Positions 43,855 to 50,761 of a stretch of 64,000 bases of DNA are shown piece by piece. The stretch comes from Lactonifactor sp050944855 (lineage in GTDB: Bacteria > Bacillota > Clostridia > Lachnospirales > Lachnospiraceae), in NCBI GenBank assembly GCA_050944855.1, contig JBMNRU010000004.1:97508-161507 (forward strand), in the 5' to 3' direction. Position numbers and translations under genes: made by a program. The notes beneath the pieces are model-generated. The model worked only from the letters and a program-made list of their open reading frames with translations. It was not told the DNA's origin and searched no databases. Numbering within the stretch: position 1 is the stretch's first letter; every line of letters begins with the position of its first letter.

Positions 43855-44499
43855 TTACTTTATCTTGTCCTCGTCAATCCCCCACAGCAATACTGATAAC
43901 TCATTGATAATAGCCGTTACCCAGCGCCTCGGTGTGTTCTTCCCTGTTTCCAGTTCCTCTGCTATCTGTGCATAGTCCATGCCCTGCATAAAATACATTT
44001 CAAACGCTTTATACTCTACCTCTCTGCCAGCAGCCTTACGCCTGCGCTCCATTTCTTCTACTGCCTTGTCTATGTGTGCTGTCATAATCATAGTTTTAAA
44101 GCGGCTGCGCCTTACGCTCTCTAAATATGTCCGCTGCTGTTCGTCCGTCATTCCTGCAAGGGCTAACTGTGTCCCGTCGCTTATAGCGTTCTCTACATGA
44201 AAAGCAGCGTCCCGGTAACATTTCAGCAGCATAAAAGTATTGTGGTACTTATCCCTCTTTTTGTCCTTTTCTTCCTGCCGCTTATACTCTGCTACTGCTG
44301 CCTTTGCTGCTTTCTGTATCAGCTGTTCAAACTCTGCCGTAGGAAATGCTACCCAGCTTTCGCCTGCTGCCTCTCCCTCTGCCGCTGTCTCCATTCCTGC
44401 TGTCGCTGCTGCTACTCCGTCGCACATTTCCTGCGTTGTCATACCAGCGCCTTTACTTTCCATCTCTTTTCCCTGCATCTTCCTTACCCTGCCTTTCAT
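43855..44499 (-). CDS. Late transcription regulator (sigma-like HTH)
   Basis: A protein of up to 214 residues. The N-terminal third is low-complexity and Ala/Glu-rich. The middle contains a helical region. The C-terminus (about 165-205) has YKAFEMYFMQGMDYAQIAEE and TPRRWVTAIINELS, a sigma-region-4/ArpU-like helix-turn-helix. Several ATGs are possible (44499, 44478, 44463); those with AAGG in front are the inner ones, so the true protein may be 7-12 residues shorter. Encoded directly upstream of the late promoter and attenuator, it is the best candidate activator or antiterminator. Confidence 0.72.
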   Translation of the reverse strand: MKGRVRKMQGKEMESKGAGMTTQEMCDGVAAATAGMETAAEGEAAGESWVAFPTAEFEQLIQKAAKAAVAEYKRQEEKDKKRDKYHNTFMLLKCYRDAAFHVENAISDGTQLALAGMTDEQQRTYLESVRRSRFKTMIMTAHIDKAVEEMERRRKAAGREVEYKAFEMYFMQGMDYAQIAEELETGKNTPRRWVTAIINELSVLLWGIDEDKIK

Positions 44500-44569
44500 T
44501 GATTTTCTTAAGCTGCCCGTAAATGTCTACCAGCAGCAGGATTGCAATAATCAGTAAAATATTAGTCAT
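44453..44569 (-). CDS. Single-pass membrane microprotein, 38 aa
   Basis: A 38-residue protein starting MTNILLIIAILLLVDIYGQL with one transmembrane helix and a charged Lys/Glu/Gly tail. AAGGAG lies upstream, and the ATG overlaps the stop of the preceding gene (ATGA). Its end overlaps the start of the late regulator by about 45 bases. Function is unknown. Confidence 0.6.
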   Translation of the reverse strand: MTNILLIIAILLLVDIYGQLKKINERQGKEDAGKRDGK

Positions 44570-44991
44570 TCTCTCCCGCTCCTTTCCCTGCATGGTGGAA
44601 ACGGGCAATATTTGCAGTCTGGGCTTTTGCAGCTCTTTGGTGCGCCATATTCCCAGTAATAGCTGCTCTTTTCCTTTTTGCTCCAAAATACTGCCCTTGT
44701 CTCAATTCCAGCCCTTTGCAATTTTTCCTGTATTTTTCTAAGTTCGTCCCGGTAAAATCTGTCTCTATTGTTTGTTGGCGGCTTTGTGTAATCTAACGGC
44801 TCTGCTTTCGTATCTAACAATTCTCTTAAAATTTCTGCCGTAGTCGCTCCGTATCGTCTAAACTTTCCCGTAATTATAAAAGCCTTTTGCCAGATAAAAA
44901 GTTTAAAACCTAATGCTGCCTCAATTCTCTTAAAAAATTCCTCTTCCGGGTAAATCGGTCTGTAAATCCAGTTTTCTAAATCTTTATTCAT
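44566..44991 (-). CDS. Hypothetical early protein, 141 aa
   Basis: A 141-residue protein, MNKDLENWIYRPIYPEEEF. It has a Cys-rich C-terminus, CKSPDCKYCPFPPC, that could bind zinc, preceded by a helical region (KFRRYGATTAEILRELLD). I do not recognise the family. Start and stop overlap neighbouring genes by ATGA, showing it belongs to the early/middle operon. Confidence 0.6.
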   Translation of the reverse strand: MNKDLENWIYRPIYPEEEFFKRIEAALGFKLFIWQKAFIITGKFRRYGATTAEILRELLDTKAEPLDYTKPPTNNRDRFYRDELRKIQEKLQRAGIETRAVFWSKKEKSSYYWEYGAPKSCKSPDCKYCPFPPCRERSGRE

Positions 44992-45521
44992 TTTTCAAAC
45001 GCCCCGCTTTCGTATGCTGTAATGACTGCCGCCCGCAGGCTGTCTACTGCATCATTCCTGCGTTGTACTCTCTCTGGGCTTACAGCCCTTGTGTGTTCCA
45101 GTTGGTCTGTTCGCAGAATTTCTGCTATTTTTTCAGCAGCACTGCTGCTGTATGTAATTGCCCTTAATTCGTCGTCGCCGCCTAAAGCGTTCTTTTCATA
45201 CACTGCGTAGCTGTCCGCTCCGTATTTCCGTACTTCCCAGCTAAACACGCTGCCCCGTATCTCCAATGGCTGCAATCTATCCGCAGCATTTCTAAAAACT
45301 GTTCCTGCTCTGTCGCAGGCGCTACCAAATACCCGCATAGCATTTGCAAGCCCGTTTACTATACTTTCGGCTGCCCTGTTCAGCGTTGCGCCTAAATCAG
45401 TATTAGCAAGGACGTTTACCGCCCTTGCTGCCTGTCTGCGCCTCTTGCGCTTATCTATGCTTGCTGGTGGATTTACACCATAGCGCTTTTTATAATTCTT
45501 TTTCCACTGCCTGTATCTCAT
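44988..45521 (-). CDS. Hypothetical protein, 177 aa
   Basis: A 177-residue protein beginning MRYRQWKKNYKKRYGVNPPA, very basic at the N-terminus, followed by an Ala-rich amphipathic helix region and a mixed alpha/beta C-terminal half. No family is recognised. Its ATG overlaps a TGA that would end ParB if the poly-G tract there were one base shorter, which supports an original ParB-end overlap. Confidence 0.6.
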   Translation of the reverse strand: MRYRQWKKNYKKRYGVNPPASIDKRKRRRQAARAVNVLANTDLGATLNRAAESIVNGLANAMRVFGSACDRAGTVFRNAADRLQPLEIRGSVFSWEVRKYGADSYAVYEKNALGGDDELRAITYSSSAAEKIAEILRTDQLEHTRAVSPERVQRRNDAVDSLRAAVITAYESGAFEK

Positions 45522-45563
45522 GCGCTCGCCTCGCTTTCTGGCTTATTCATAAACTTGTAATCA

Positions 45564-46841
45564 TCAATGCTCATTTGTCCCGGCAGTTGCCCCCCCCGTG
45601 TCCGTTTCGGACACTTCGCCGCTATATGCTGTTACGTCAATACCCAGAATACAATAGCCCTCTTGCAAGCCCGTATACTCTTCCAGCATATAAATAATAT
45701 CTGCGTCTATCGTCCTGCCTTTGTATTTCCCGTCTTTAAATTCCAGCATCTTAAGGCTGTCGCCCTCTTTATACCCCCTGTCATTCTTCCGCAACTCAAA
45801 ACGCCTTTTTCCGCTGGCTACGTCGTCATAGTAAGAGGCTGCTATTTTTATCTCATGCCGCTTATGCTCTGCCCCTCTTTCGCTCGGCAGCTTACCCATT
45901 TTTTCTGCGTCTGCCTGCTCCTGCAATTTCCGCTTTGTTTCCCGGTCTATTTTGTCCTGTTCTTCTTTATAGCGCTGCTCTTCCGTTTTCTCTGCCTCTG
46001 CCTTGTTTACGTACTGGTCGCACTTCTCACAAGTCCCGGTTTTTACGTTGCACTCTTTATATTTCTGGCAGGAATAGCACAAAGACGTTATGCTTTCCGG
46101 GTGCGGCGTTTCGTAGTCGTCCCCGGCTTTTTTCTCCGCTACCTTTGCCGCTATCTCCTTTGCCCTTACGCTCTCGCCTGCTGCCGCTGCTGCTGCAATT
46201 TCCCGCTGCTCGTCCTCTGGCAGCTTTGCAGCCTCGTAAGCAGCAGTTATACCAATATCCCCATTTTTCAGCGCCTCTTTTACTTCTGGCATAGCGTTAT
46301 TGTTAATAGCGTCCATGCGTGCTACGTTGGTGCTGCTCTCATTCAGCAAATCCGCTATAATATCCCGCAGCTTTCCCGTAATCTCTAAACCGTCCTCTTT
46401 TTTCGCCCGTAAAAGCGCCTCTTTCAGCTTTTGCGCCTGCTGGGTTTTCTCCCACGCTGTAAGCTCTCTGTTGTAGGCGTTGCCGATAAGTAAAGACAAC
46501 TCAAACATTGCTGCGCTCATGTCTTTATACAGATAACGCACTTTGTTGTATTCCTCATGCCCCCGCTCAATGTTCATAATGTTTGCAAGGTTGCGGCGGT
46601 GTCCGCTCACTATCCTAAATTCCCCATTTACCCTGCCTAAAACTGTCGGCTGCTGCTGCCCTACTGCTAAAAAGCTGTCTGCCAGCTCTTCTATGTTCTC
46701 CTGTGAGTAGAAATTACTTTCAGACGGCTTTACCTCATACGGGCTTAACCAGATTTCTGTATACTCGCTTACCGTGCCTGCTCCTGCTGTCCTGCTCTTT
46801 GCGTTCAGAATATCATTGATACCAAACTTTGCCTTTGCCAT
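45564..46841 (-). CDS. ParB-like protein fused to ASCH/DUF3850-like domain
   Basis: A 425-residue partition-type protein. The N-terminal ParB/Srx domain (about 25-115) contains FRIVSGHRRNLANIM, the CTP-binding GxxRR-like box. A helix-turn-helix region (about 120-240) is followed by four cysteines (CYSCQKYKEC, CEKC) and a charged linker. A C-terminal DUF3850/ASCH-like domain (about 325-405, HEIKIAASYYDDVASGKRRF, ELRKNDRGY, EGYCILGI) may bind RNA. The start at 46841 is preferred because it lies 5 bases after the parA stop. The end is uncertain: eight G at 45590-45597 put the last 14 codons in another frame. With seven G the protein would run to 45518 (about 440 residues, ending MSIDDYKFMNKPESEASA). 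Confidence 0.82.
   Translation of the reverse strand: MAKAKFGINDILNAKSRTAGAGTVSEYTEIWLSPYEVKPSESNFYSQENIEELADSFLAVGQQQPTVLGRVNGEFRIVSGHRRNLANIMNIERGHEEYNKVRYLYKDMSAAMFELSLLIGNAYNRELTAWEKTQQAQKLKEALLRAKKEDGLEITGKLRDIIADLLNESSTNVARMDAINNNAMPEVKEALKNGDIGITAAYEAAKLPEDEQREIAAAAAAGESVRAKEIAAKVAEKKAGDDYETPHPESITSLCYSCQKYKECNVKTGTCEKCDQYVNKAEAEKTEEQRYKEEQDKIDRETKRKLQEQADAEKMGKLPSERGAEHKRHEIKIAASYYDDVASGKRRFELRKNDRGYKEGDSLKMLEFKDGKYKGRTIDADIIYMLEEYTGLQEGYCILGIDVTAYSGEVSETDTGGATAGTNEH
45598..45614. repeat. 17-bp palindrome, copy 2
   Basis: GTGTCCG-TTT-CGGACAC, identical to 37236-37252, here just inside the 3' end of parB and adjacent to the poly-G tract. In both places it encodes VSETDT near a flexible C-terminus. 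Candidate roles: centromere-like site, operator, or a small palindromic insertion. Confidence 0.85.
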
Positions 46842-46846
46842 TTTCT

Positions 46847-47617
46847 CTACCTCGCTTTCCCGGTGTATGCTGTTACGAATTTCTTGTAGCTCTGTGCAGC
46901 TCCGCAGCACGGGCTATACTCATAAATAGGCTTTCGCATAAAAGAATTTTCCGCAACTTTCTTGGAATACTTGATAACTCCCAAAATATTGTAATTGCCC
47001 TGCTGCCCCAGCCATTCCATTCCCGCTGCCTCGCCGTCCGTATTCTGGTAAACCGTAACCAGCACGCCCAGCAGATGCAGCCGCTCATTAAATGCCTTTG
47101 CCTCTTCTATCTGCTCTGCTACAATATCCAGCCCCTCTAAAGCGTCCTCGTCAATCTTCACAGGTACTATAACCTCGTCCGTGATTGCCAGCGCATTTAC
47201 CACGTTAAGCCCTATGTCTGGTGGATTATCTATAATGCAGTAATCATAATACCCGTTTACTCCTGCTGTGTACTTTGCCAGCCTTTCATATCTCCCTATC
47301 TGGTTCTCGTTTTCCTCTTTTGTCAAATTCCATGTAGCCCCAAAAAGTGACATATTCGCCGTTACAATGTCGATACCCTCATAATCTGTGTGCTGTATCA
47401 CTTCCCCGGCATCTTTCCAGCCACCACTAAGCAGCTTTGCTATCGGCGCTACGTTCTCCGCATCATATCTGCCGTATGCCTTGCTTAAGTTTCCCTGCTT
47501 GTCATTATCCAGCATCAGAACTTTGTAGCCCCTGCGGTGCAGCTCATACGCCATATTTACCGCCGTAAATGTCTTTGCTACCCCGCCCTTTAAATTCAAA
47601 ATGCTTACTGTTTTCAT
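46847..47617 (-). CDS. ParA-type partition ATPase
   Basis: A 256-residue ATPase of the ParA/Soj/MinD class that positions DNA on the nucleoid. The deviant Walker A is KGGVAKT (residues 10-16, with Ala in place of the usual Gly). The Walker A' is MLDNDKQGN and the Walker B region is DYCIIDNPPDIG. It is immediately followed by parB, a standard parAB operon, but inside a phage. No N-terminal helix-turn-helix is present, so autoregulation would be through ParB. Confidence 0.92.
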   Translation of the reverse strand: MKTVSILNLKGGVAKTFTAVNMAYELHRRGYKVLMLDNDKQGNLSKAYGRYDAENVAPIAKLLSGGWKDAGEVIQHTDYEGIDIVTANMSLFGATWNLTKEENENQIGRYERLAKYTAGVNGYYDYCIIDNPPDIGLNVVNALAITDEVIVPVKIDEDALEGLDIVAEQIEEAKAFNERLHLLGVLVTVYQNTDGEAAGMEWLGQQGNYNILGVIKYSKKVAENSFMRKPIYEYSPCCGAAQSYKKFVTAYTGKAR

Positions 47618-47660
47618 TCTCTGCCTCTCTTTCCTGCGCTGCCTCTAGCGCATCTGCTCT

Positions 47661-47963
47661 TTATGTGTCCTGCTCTTTTGTGATTTCCGTATCTAACGCC
47701 TGCCCGCAGTTCTGGCAGAAATTAGATATTTTTATACCCGTTATAAAGCTCCTATCTGCCACAATCCAATTACAGACAGGGCATTTATAGGTTTCATAGT
47801 TTGGCAGATTTTTTGCTGCTAGTTTTTCTGCCTGCGTTCCCTCGAAAATTGTTGTTTTTCTCGGCTGCATCTTCTTTGCTTTTTTCTTTGCCTCTTCTGC
47901 TGCGCAATGCGTACAATCCCTGCCGCATAGCTCATAGATTTTGCAGCTTATTCCTTTCCCCAT
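47661..47963 (-). CDS. Zinc-ribbon protein, 100 aa
   Basis: A 100-residue protein with several cysteine pairs: CGRDCTHC at the N-terminus and CPVCNW plus CQNCGQ in the C-terminal half, forming one or two zinc sites. It begins MGKGISCKIYELCGRDCTHC. No enzyme motif is visible. It overlaps the VRR-NUC gene by 16 bases and precedes parA. Confidence 0.65.
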   Translation of the reverse strand: MGKGISCKIYELCGRDCTHCAAEEAKKKAKKMQPRKTTIFEGTQAEKLAAKNLPNYETYKCPVCNWIVADRSFITGIKISNFCQNCGQALDTEITKEQDT

Positions 47964-48358
47964 GTCTGCCCTGCCTCTCCCAGCTCCGCTGTACGCAGTA
48001 AATACGTTTCTATCAGCTCTGCTGCTGCCTGCCAGTTATAACACACTGCCGTATAATACCCCTGCTGCCGCAGGAATTTTAACCAACGTTTCTGCTTTGC
48101 CGTTGTGGTATTGCTCCCCGCCTTAAGCTCAATGTAAAGCCCGTGATACTCTGCCCTTGGTGCTGGTAAAACAATATCCGGCACGCCCGCTTTTACTCCC
48201 TGCCTCTTAAGCGCTACTGCCGTGGCTGCGTCCCGCTTGCCGCCGTTTGGTACATGGTGCAAAAATTCCAGTTCCGGCATACGCTGCATATTGTAGCCAG
48301 CCCAGCTAAATAGCGCCTCTTGGTGTCCGCTCTCGTCGTCCAGTCTAAAGTTTCTCAT
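47948..48358 (-). CDS. VRR-NUC domain nuclease
   Basis: A 136-residue stand-alone VRR-NUC nuclease of the PD-(D/E)XK superfamily. Motifs include EFLHHVPNGGKRDAATAVAL, the catalytic GVPDIVLPAPRAEYHGLYIELKAG-type core (Asp and ExK) and the C-terminal QAAAELIETYL. Such phage enzymes resolve Holliday or flap structures. It lies close to rep and parAB, consistent with replication or recombination. Confidence 0.93.
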   Translation of the reverse strand: MRNFRLDDESGHQEALFSWAGYNMQRMPELEFLHHVPNGGKRDAATAVALKRQGVKAGVPDIVLPAPRAEYHGLYIELKAGSNTTTAKQKRWLKFLRQQGYYTAVCYNWQAAAELIETYLLRTAELGEAGQTWGKE

Positions 48359-48746
48359 GTTCTCGCCTCTCTTTCCTGCACTCTCTATACAACGCTTTCC
48401 AGCGTTCTTTGCTTAACGCCCGCTTATAACACAAGTACCGCCCCATTTTCCTTTCATACTCTTTCAGTTCGTTTGCTGCCTGCTCTCCCTTACCGCCTGC
48501 TGCTACAATCCCGCAAAGCGACTGGCTAACTATACCCAGCTGTCTTTTAAATTCATTTTCACAGATACAGCCCGGCGTTTTTGGTCTGCGCCTTTCCATG
48601 TACTCACTGTAAAACGGCTGCATTTTCTTTTTCCCCTTTCTGTCTGCTATGTCCCAGTAGCATATACTGTAATACTCACACCATAGGCAGCAGTGCTTAC
48701 AGTCCTTACCTCTCTGGAATATCCAATACTTAAGCCTCTCTATCAT
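48345..48746 (-). CDS. Hypothetical Cys-rich protein, 133 aa
   Basis: A 133-residue protein. The N-terminus has a cysteine cluster (CKHCCLWCEYYSIC) that could hold a metal, and the rest is basic and helical with frequent Arg/Glu. It starts MIERLKYWIFQRGKDCKHCC. It overlaps neighbours at both ends. No function can be assigned. Confidence 0.6.
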   Translation of the reverse strand: MIERLKYWIFQRGKDCKHCCLWCEYYSICYWDIADRKGKKKMQPFYSEYMERRRPKTPGCICENEFKRQLGIVSQSLCGIVAAGGKGEQAANELKEYERKMGRYLCYKRALSKERWKALYRECRKERREHEKL

Positions 48747-48906
48747 TCTTTTTCCCTGCCTCTCTTTCGCCGTTATCCGTCCAGCTGTCCTGCCGCTCCA
48801 TAATATCTTCCGCTATGCTAAAACTTAAAACAGCCAGCACAAGCAACGCCAAAACCGCACATACTATAAGCACTGCCACGATTGCTATAATTTTGATTAT
48901 CTGCAT
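48730..48906 (-). CDS. Single-pass membrane protein, 58 aa
   Basis: A 58-residue protein: a strongly hydrophobic helix (IIKIIAIVAVLIVCAVLALL, residues 3-22 and a few beyond) followed by an acidic/polar tail. The ATG lies at the end of the rep gene, 1 base past its stop, with GGGGGG upstream, so it is translationally linked to rep. Function unknown. Confidence 0.65.
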   Translation of the reverse strand: MQIIKIIAIVAVLIVCAVLALLVLAVLSFSIAEDIMERQDSWTDNGEREAGKKNDREA

Positions 48907-48907
48907 C

Positions 48908-49675
48908 TTATCCCCCCCTCGTCTCTAATTTGACTAACGTATATCTGAAATAGCCGTAGCCGTAATACTCCGGGCTATGTACTCCCTTGCTTACACTGTT
49001 TTTGTCTACGTAGTAGCCCTTTATCTCCCGTGGCTCTGCCTTGAACCATGTTCTATCTGTGATTATCCGTATTTCCGGCTCTGGTCTAAATAAATTCTTG
49101 CTGCAATTCCAGCGCTTACCCTGTAGCGCCCCGTCCTCTGTCTTTCTGTGTGTGTCTGTGTATTTAATCAAATATGCTGCCAGCTCCGCATAGTTCCCGC
49201 TGTCGTCCAGAGGAAAAACCTTTACCCGGTTATGCCCCTCATACGCCTTATACCAGCAGCGCTGCAAAATCTCTGTATCAATCTTGTTTATTACTAAATG
49301 GTGATGTCTTGCGCCTTTCTTGCCTATCTCCATAACATGTATATACTTAAATTCCAGCCCAGCCCTTTTGTACTCTTTCCGGCACTCCCTTAAGAATATA
49401 TCTATGTCCTGCCGCATCTGCTCCCTTGTCCTATCCGGCTCTCCCTTTCTGCGGATATAGTCAAGCACTAAATGATAATCTCCATACCCATAATTTGCAT
49501 TTATCAGAATACGCAGCTTTCTTTCTGCCTGCCTCGTGTTTACCTTTTCCTGCTGCTCCTTTGTGGTCTTTACCTTATCGCCCCTCTTTATCCCCGGCTT
49601 TTTATATCTGCTCGTAAAGTAACGCTCTATTTCAATGGTCTTACCCGCCCTTGTTATCCTCTCTACGTATGGCAT
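48908..49675 (-). CDS. HUH-type rolling-circle replication protein
   Basis: A 255-residue replication initiator of the ORF2/G2P-like (Rep_1-related) HUH family. Motif 1 is likely YHLVLDY (67-73). Motif 2, the metal-binding HUH, is HHH at 124-126 in KKGARHHHLVI. Motif 3 is YLIKY at 168-172, with a YxxKY pattern like phiX174 protein A and Tyr168/Tyr172 as candidate nicking residues. It should cut and covalently join one strand at an origin, probably the hairpin/CTTGATA region just upstream. No polymerase, primase or DnaB-type helicase gene is seen in the phage, so host enzymes would do elongation. Confidence 0.85.
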   Translation of the reverse strand: MPYVERITRAGKTIEIERYFTSRYKKPGIKRGDKVKTTKEQQEKVNTRQAERKLRILINANYGYGDYHLVLDYIRRKGEPDRTREQMRQDIDIFLRECRKEYKRAGLEFKYIHVMEIGKKGARHHHLVINKIDTEILQRCWYKAYEGHNRVKVFPLDDSGNYAELAAYLIKYTDTHRKTEDGALQGKRWNCSKNLFRPEPEIRIITDRTWFKAEPREIKGYYVDKNSVSKGVHSPEYYGYGYFRYTLVKLETRGG

Positions 49676-49721
49676 CTATGTACCCTCTTTCTGGTCTACC
49701 CTGTCGAATAGTTAATACTTT

Positions 49722-49752
49722 TATCAAGTGGTAAAACGGGCTTGCCGCCCGT
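49722..49752 (-). other. Candidate double-strand origin (nick region)
   Basis: In rep orientation, a 6-bp hairpin ACGGGC-GGCAA-GCCCGT (49736-49752) is followed 7 bases later by CTTGATA (49722-49728). CTTGATA is the core nick sequence shared by phiX174 and pC194/pUB110-type origins. It lies 47 bases before the rep start. Assignment is by resemblance and position. Confidence 0.5.
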
Positions 49753-49761
49753 GATTTTTCC

Positions 49762-49790
49762 TTGATTTTCTGCCATACTTCGCTTATAAT
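49762..49790 (+). promoter_or_regulatory. Promoter of the antisense RNA
   Basis: TTGATT and TATAAT with a 17-base spacer on the plus strand, opposite to every phage protein gene. Transcription should start near 49797. Confidence 0.75.
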
Positions 49791-49796
49791 AGATAT

Positions 49797-49861
49797 AGGT
49801 TATTAAAGCTGTACAGCTTAGCCCCTATGGTATTCCCGTACCGTAGGGGCTTTTAACTTTT
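49797..49861 (+). ncRNA. Putative ~65-nt antisense RNA to the rep leader
   Basis: A complete small transcription unit. It consists of the promoter above, a 14-bp palindrome AAGCTGTACAGCTT (49806-49819), a 12-bp stem (49821-49832 with 49839-49850) and then TTTTAACTTTT. The stem contains one G-U pair that exists only in the plus-strand RNA (an A-C mismatch on the other strand), indicating the plus-strand RNA is the functional one. It is complementary to the untranslated leader of rep, like counter-transcribed RNAs of rolling-circle plasmids. Confidence 0.7.
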
Positions 49862-49872
49862 CTGTTTTCAGA

Positions 49873-50079
49873 TTAGAGGCGTTGCGCTGCCCGTTTCCTC
49901 TTAAGGCTCTTAATCTGCGCCAGCAGCCCGCTTTCTTTCTTGGCAACTTCCTTATGCTGCTGCAATTCCTTGTAATCAGCCCAAAGACTGCGGAAAATCG
50001 CAATGCTTTTACCGTTCTGCCCGTAGTTGCTCAACCTGTTTGCCTCATTCCTTAATACCATGCGTCTAAGTTTCCTCAT
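49873..50079 (-). CDS. Small basic protein, 68 aa (duplicated gene, copy A)
   Basis: A 68-residue basic helical protein, MRKLRRMVLRNEANRLSNYG, with the tail ESGLLAQIKSLKRKRAAQRL. AAAGGAG precedes the ATG region. It is the full-length copy of a gene partly duplicated in tandem. It may bind nucleic acid; no family is recognised. Confidence 0.6.
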   Translation of the reverse strand: MRKLRRMVLRNEANRLSNYGQNGKSIAIFRSLWADYKELQQHKEVAKKESGLLAQIKSLKRKRAAQRL

Positions 50080-50278
50080 GTTCTCATTCTCCTTTACAGT
50101 AAATCTTTCTTGGCAACTTCCTTATGCTGCTGCAATTCCTTGTAATCAGCCCAAAGACTGCGGAAAATCGCAATGCTTTTACCGTTCTGCCCGTAGTTGC
50201 TCAACCTGTTTGCCTCATTCCTTAATACCATGCGTCTAAGTTTCCTCATGTTCTCATTCTCCTTTACAGTAAATCTTT
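49934..50278. repeat. Tandem duplication, 170-bp period
   Basis: Bases 49934-50108 and 50104-50278 are identical (175 bases, overlapping by five). The junction has the 5-base microhomology AAAGA on the minus strand. The unit spans the ribosome site, start and first ~50 codons of a small gene plus the last codons of the upstream gene. Zero divergence implies a very recent event. Confidence 0.95.
50094..50249 (-). CDS. Truncated duplicate, 51 aa (copy B)
   Basis: This copy shares the first 48 residues with the 68-residue gene and then switches to DLL and stops, the last residues being those of the upstream deoxyribosyltransferase-like protein. It keeps the same AAAGGAG ribosome site and is probably translated. 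It is a by-product of the 170-bp tandem duplication. Confidence 0.6.
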   Translation of the reverse strand: MRKLRRMVLRNEANRLSNYGQNGKSIAIFRSLWADYKELQQHKEVAKKDLL

Positions 50279-50761
50279 GTGTGCTATTGCATATTCATAA
50301 GCCTGCTTATAAGGCTCTCTGCAATCATAACCAGTGCAGCTATGTAGCCTGCTGCCTTTACAGAAATGGCAGGCGCATATTTTGGCGTAGTCCCACGCTG
50401 CCGCCTCTATCCGGCTCTCTTTTTCTTTCATGTAATGCCGCAGCTTGTCTGCGTTCACTACCTCAATACCCAGTAGCTCCGCTGTCTGTATCTCCCGGCT
50501 CATTCCCTCACTGATACCGTACTTAACGCCCACTATGACAAAATCGCAGGATTTCAGCAGGGCAAGCCCCGCAGCCATTCCCTGCGCCCTCTCCTGCTCC
50601 TTACTTTCGTCTAAGCATTGTGTCATGTATAAATGTGGCGTAATCGGCGCTACGCCAGCCTCTAAAGCCAGCTTTGTAAGCGCCTGTGCATAATCTATGT
50701 GCCTGTCAAGCTCTGCGCTGTCCTTTGCCCTGTACGGGCTGCAAATATACGCTTTTCTCAT
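50264..50761 (-). CDS. DUF4406 / nucleoside deoxyribosyltransferase-like protein
   Basis: A 165-residue protein. The N-terminal part (MRKAYICSPYRAKDSAELDR to about 110) has the Rossmann-like pattern of the nucleoside 2-deoxyribosyltransferase/DUF4406 family: YICSPYR, TPHLYMTQCL, CDFVIVGVKYGISEGM. The C-terminal segment (about 120-160) has several cysteines, CACHFCKG and CTGYDC. Phage members may alter nucleotide pools or DNA. Its ATG overlaps the preceding stop. Its last codons are repeated in the 170-bp duplication. Confidence 0.8.
   Translation of the reverse strand: MRKAYICSPYRAKDSAELDRHIDYAQALTKLALEAGVAPITPHLYMTQCLDESKEQERAQGMAAGLALLKSCDFVIVGVKYGISEGMSREIQTAELLGIEVVNADKLRHYMKEKESRIEAAAWDYAKICACHFCKGSRLHSCTGYDCREPYKQAYEYAIAHKDLL

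Noticed and set aside
48908..48925. Seven-G run at the end of rep as a third broken frame
   Set aside because: The present frame ends in a sensible TRGG-stop, one base before the next gene's ATG; alternative lengths give no better extension.
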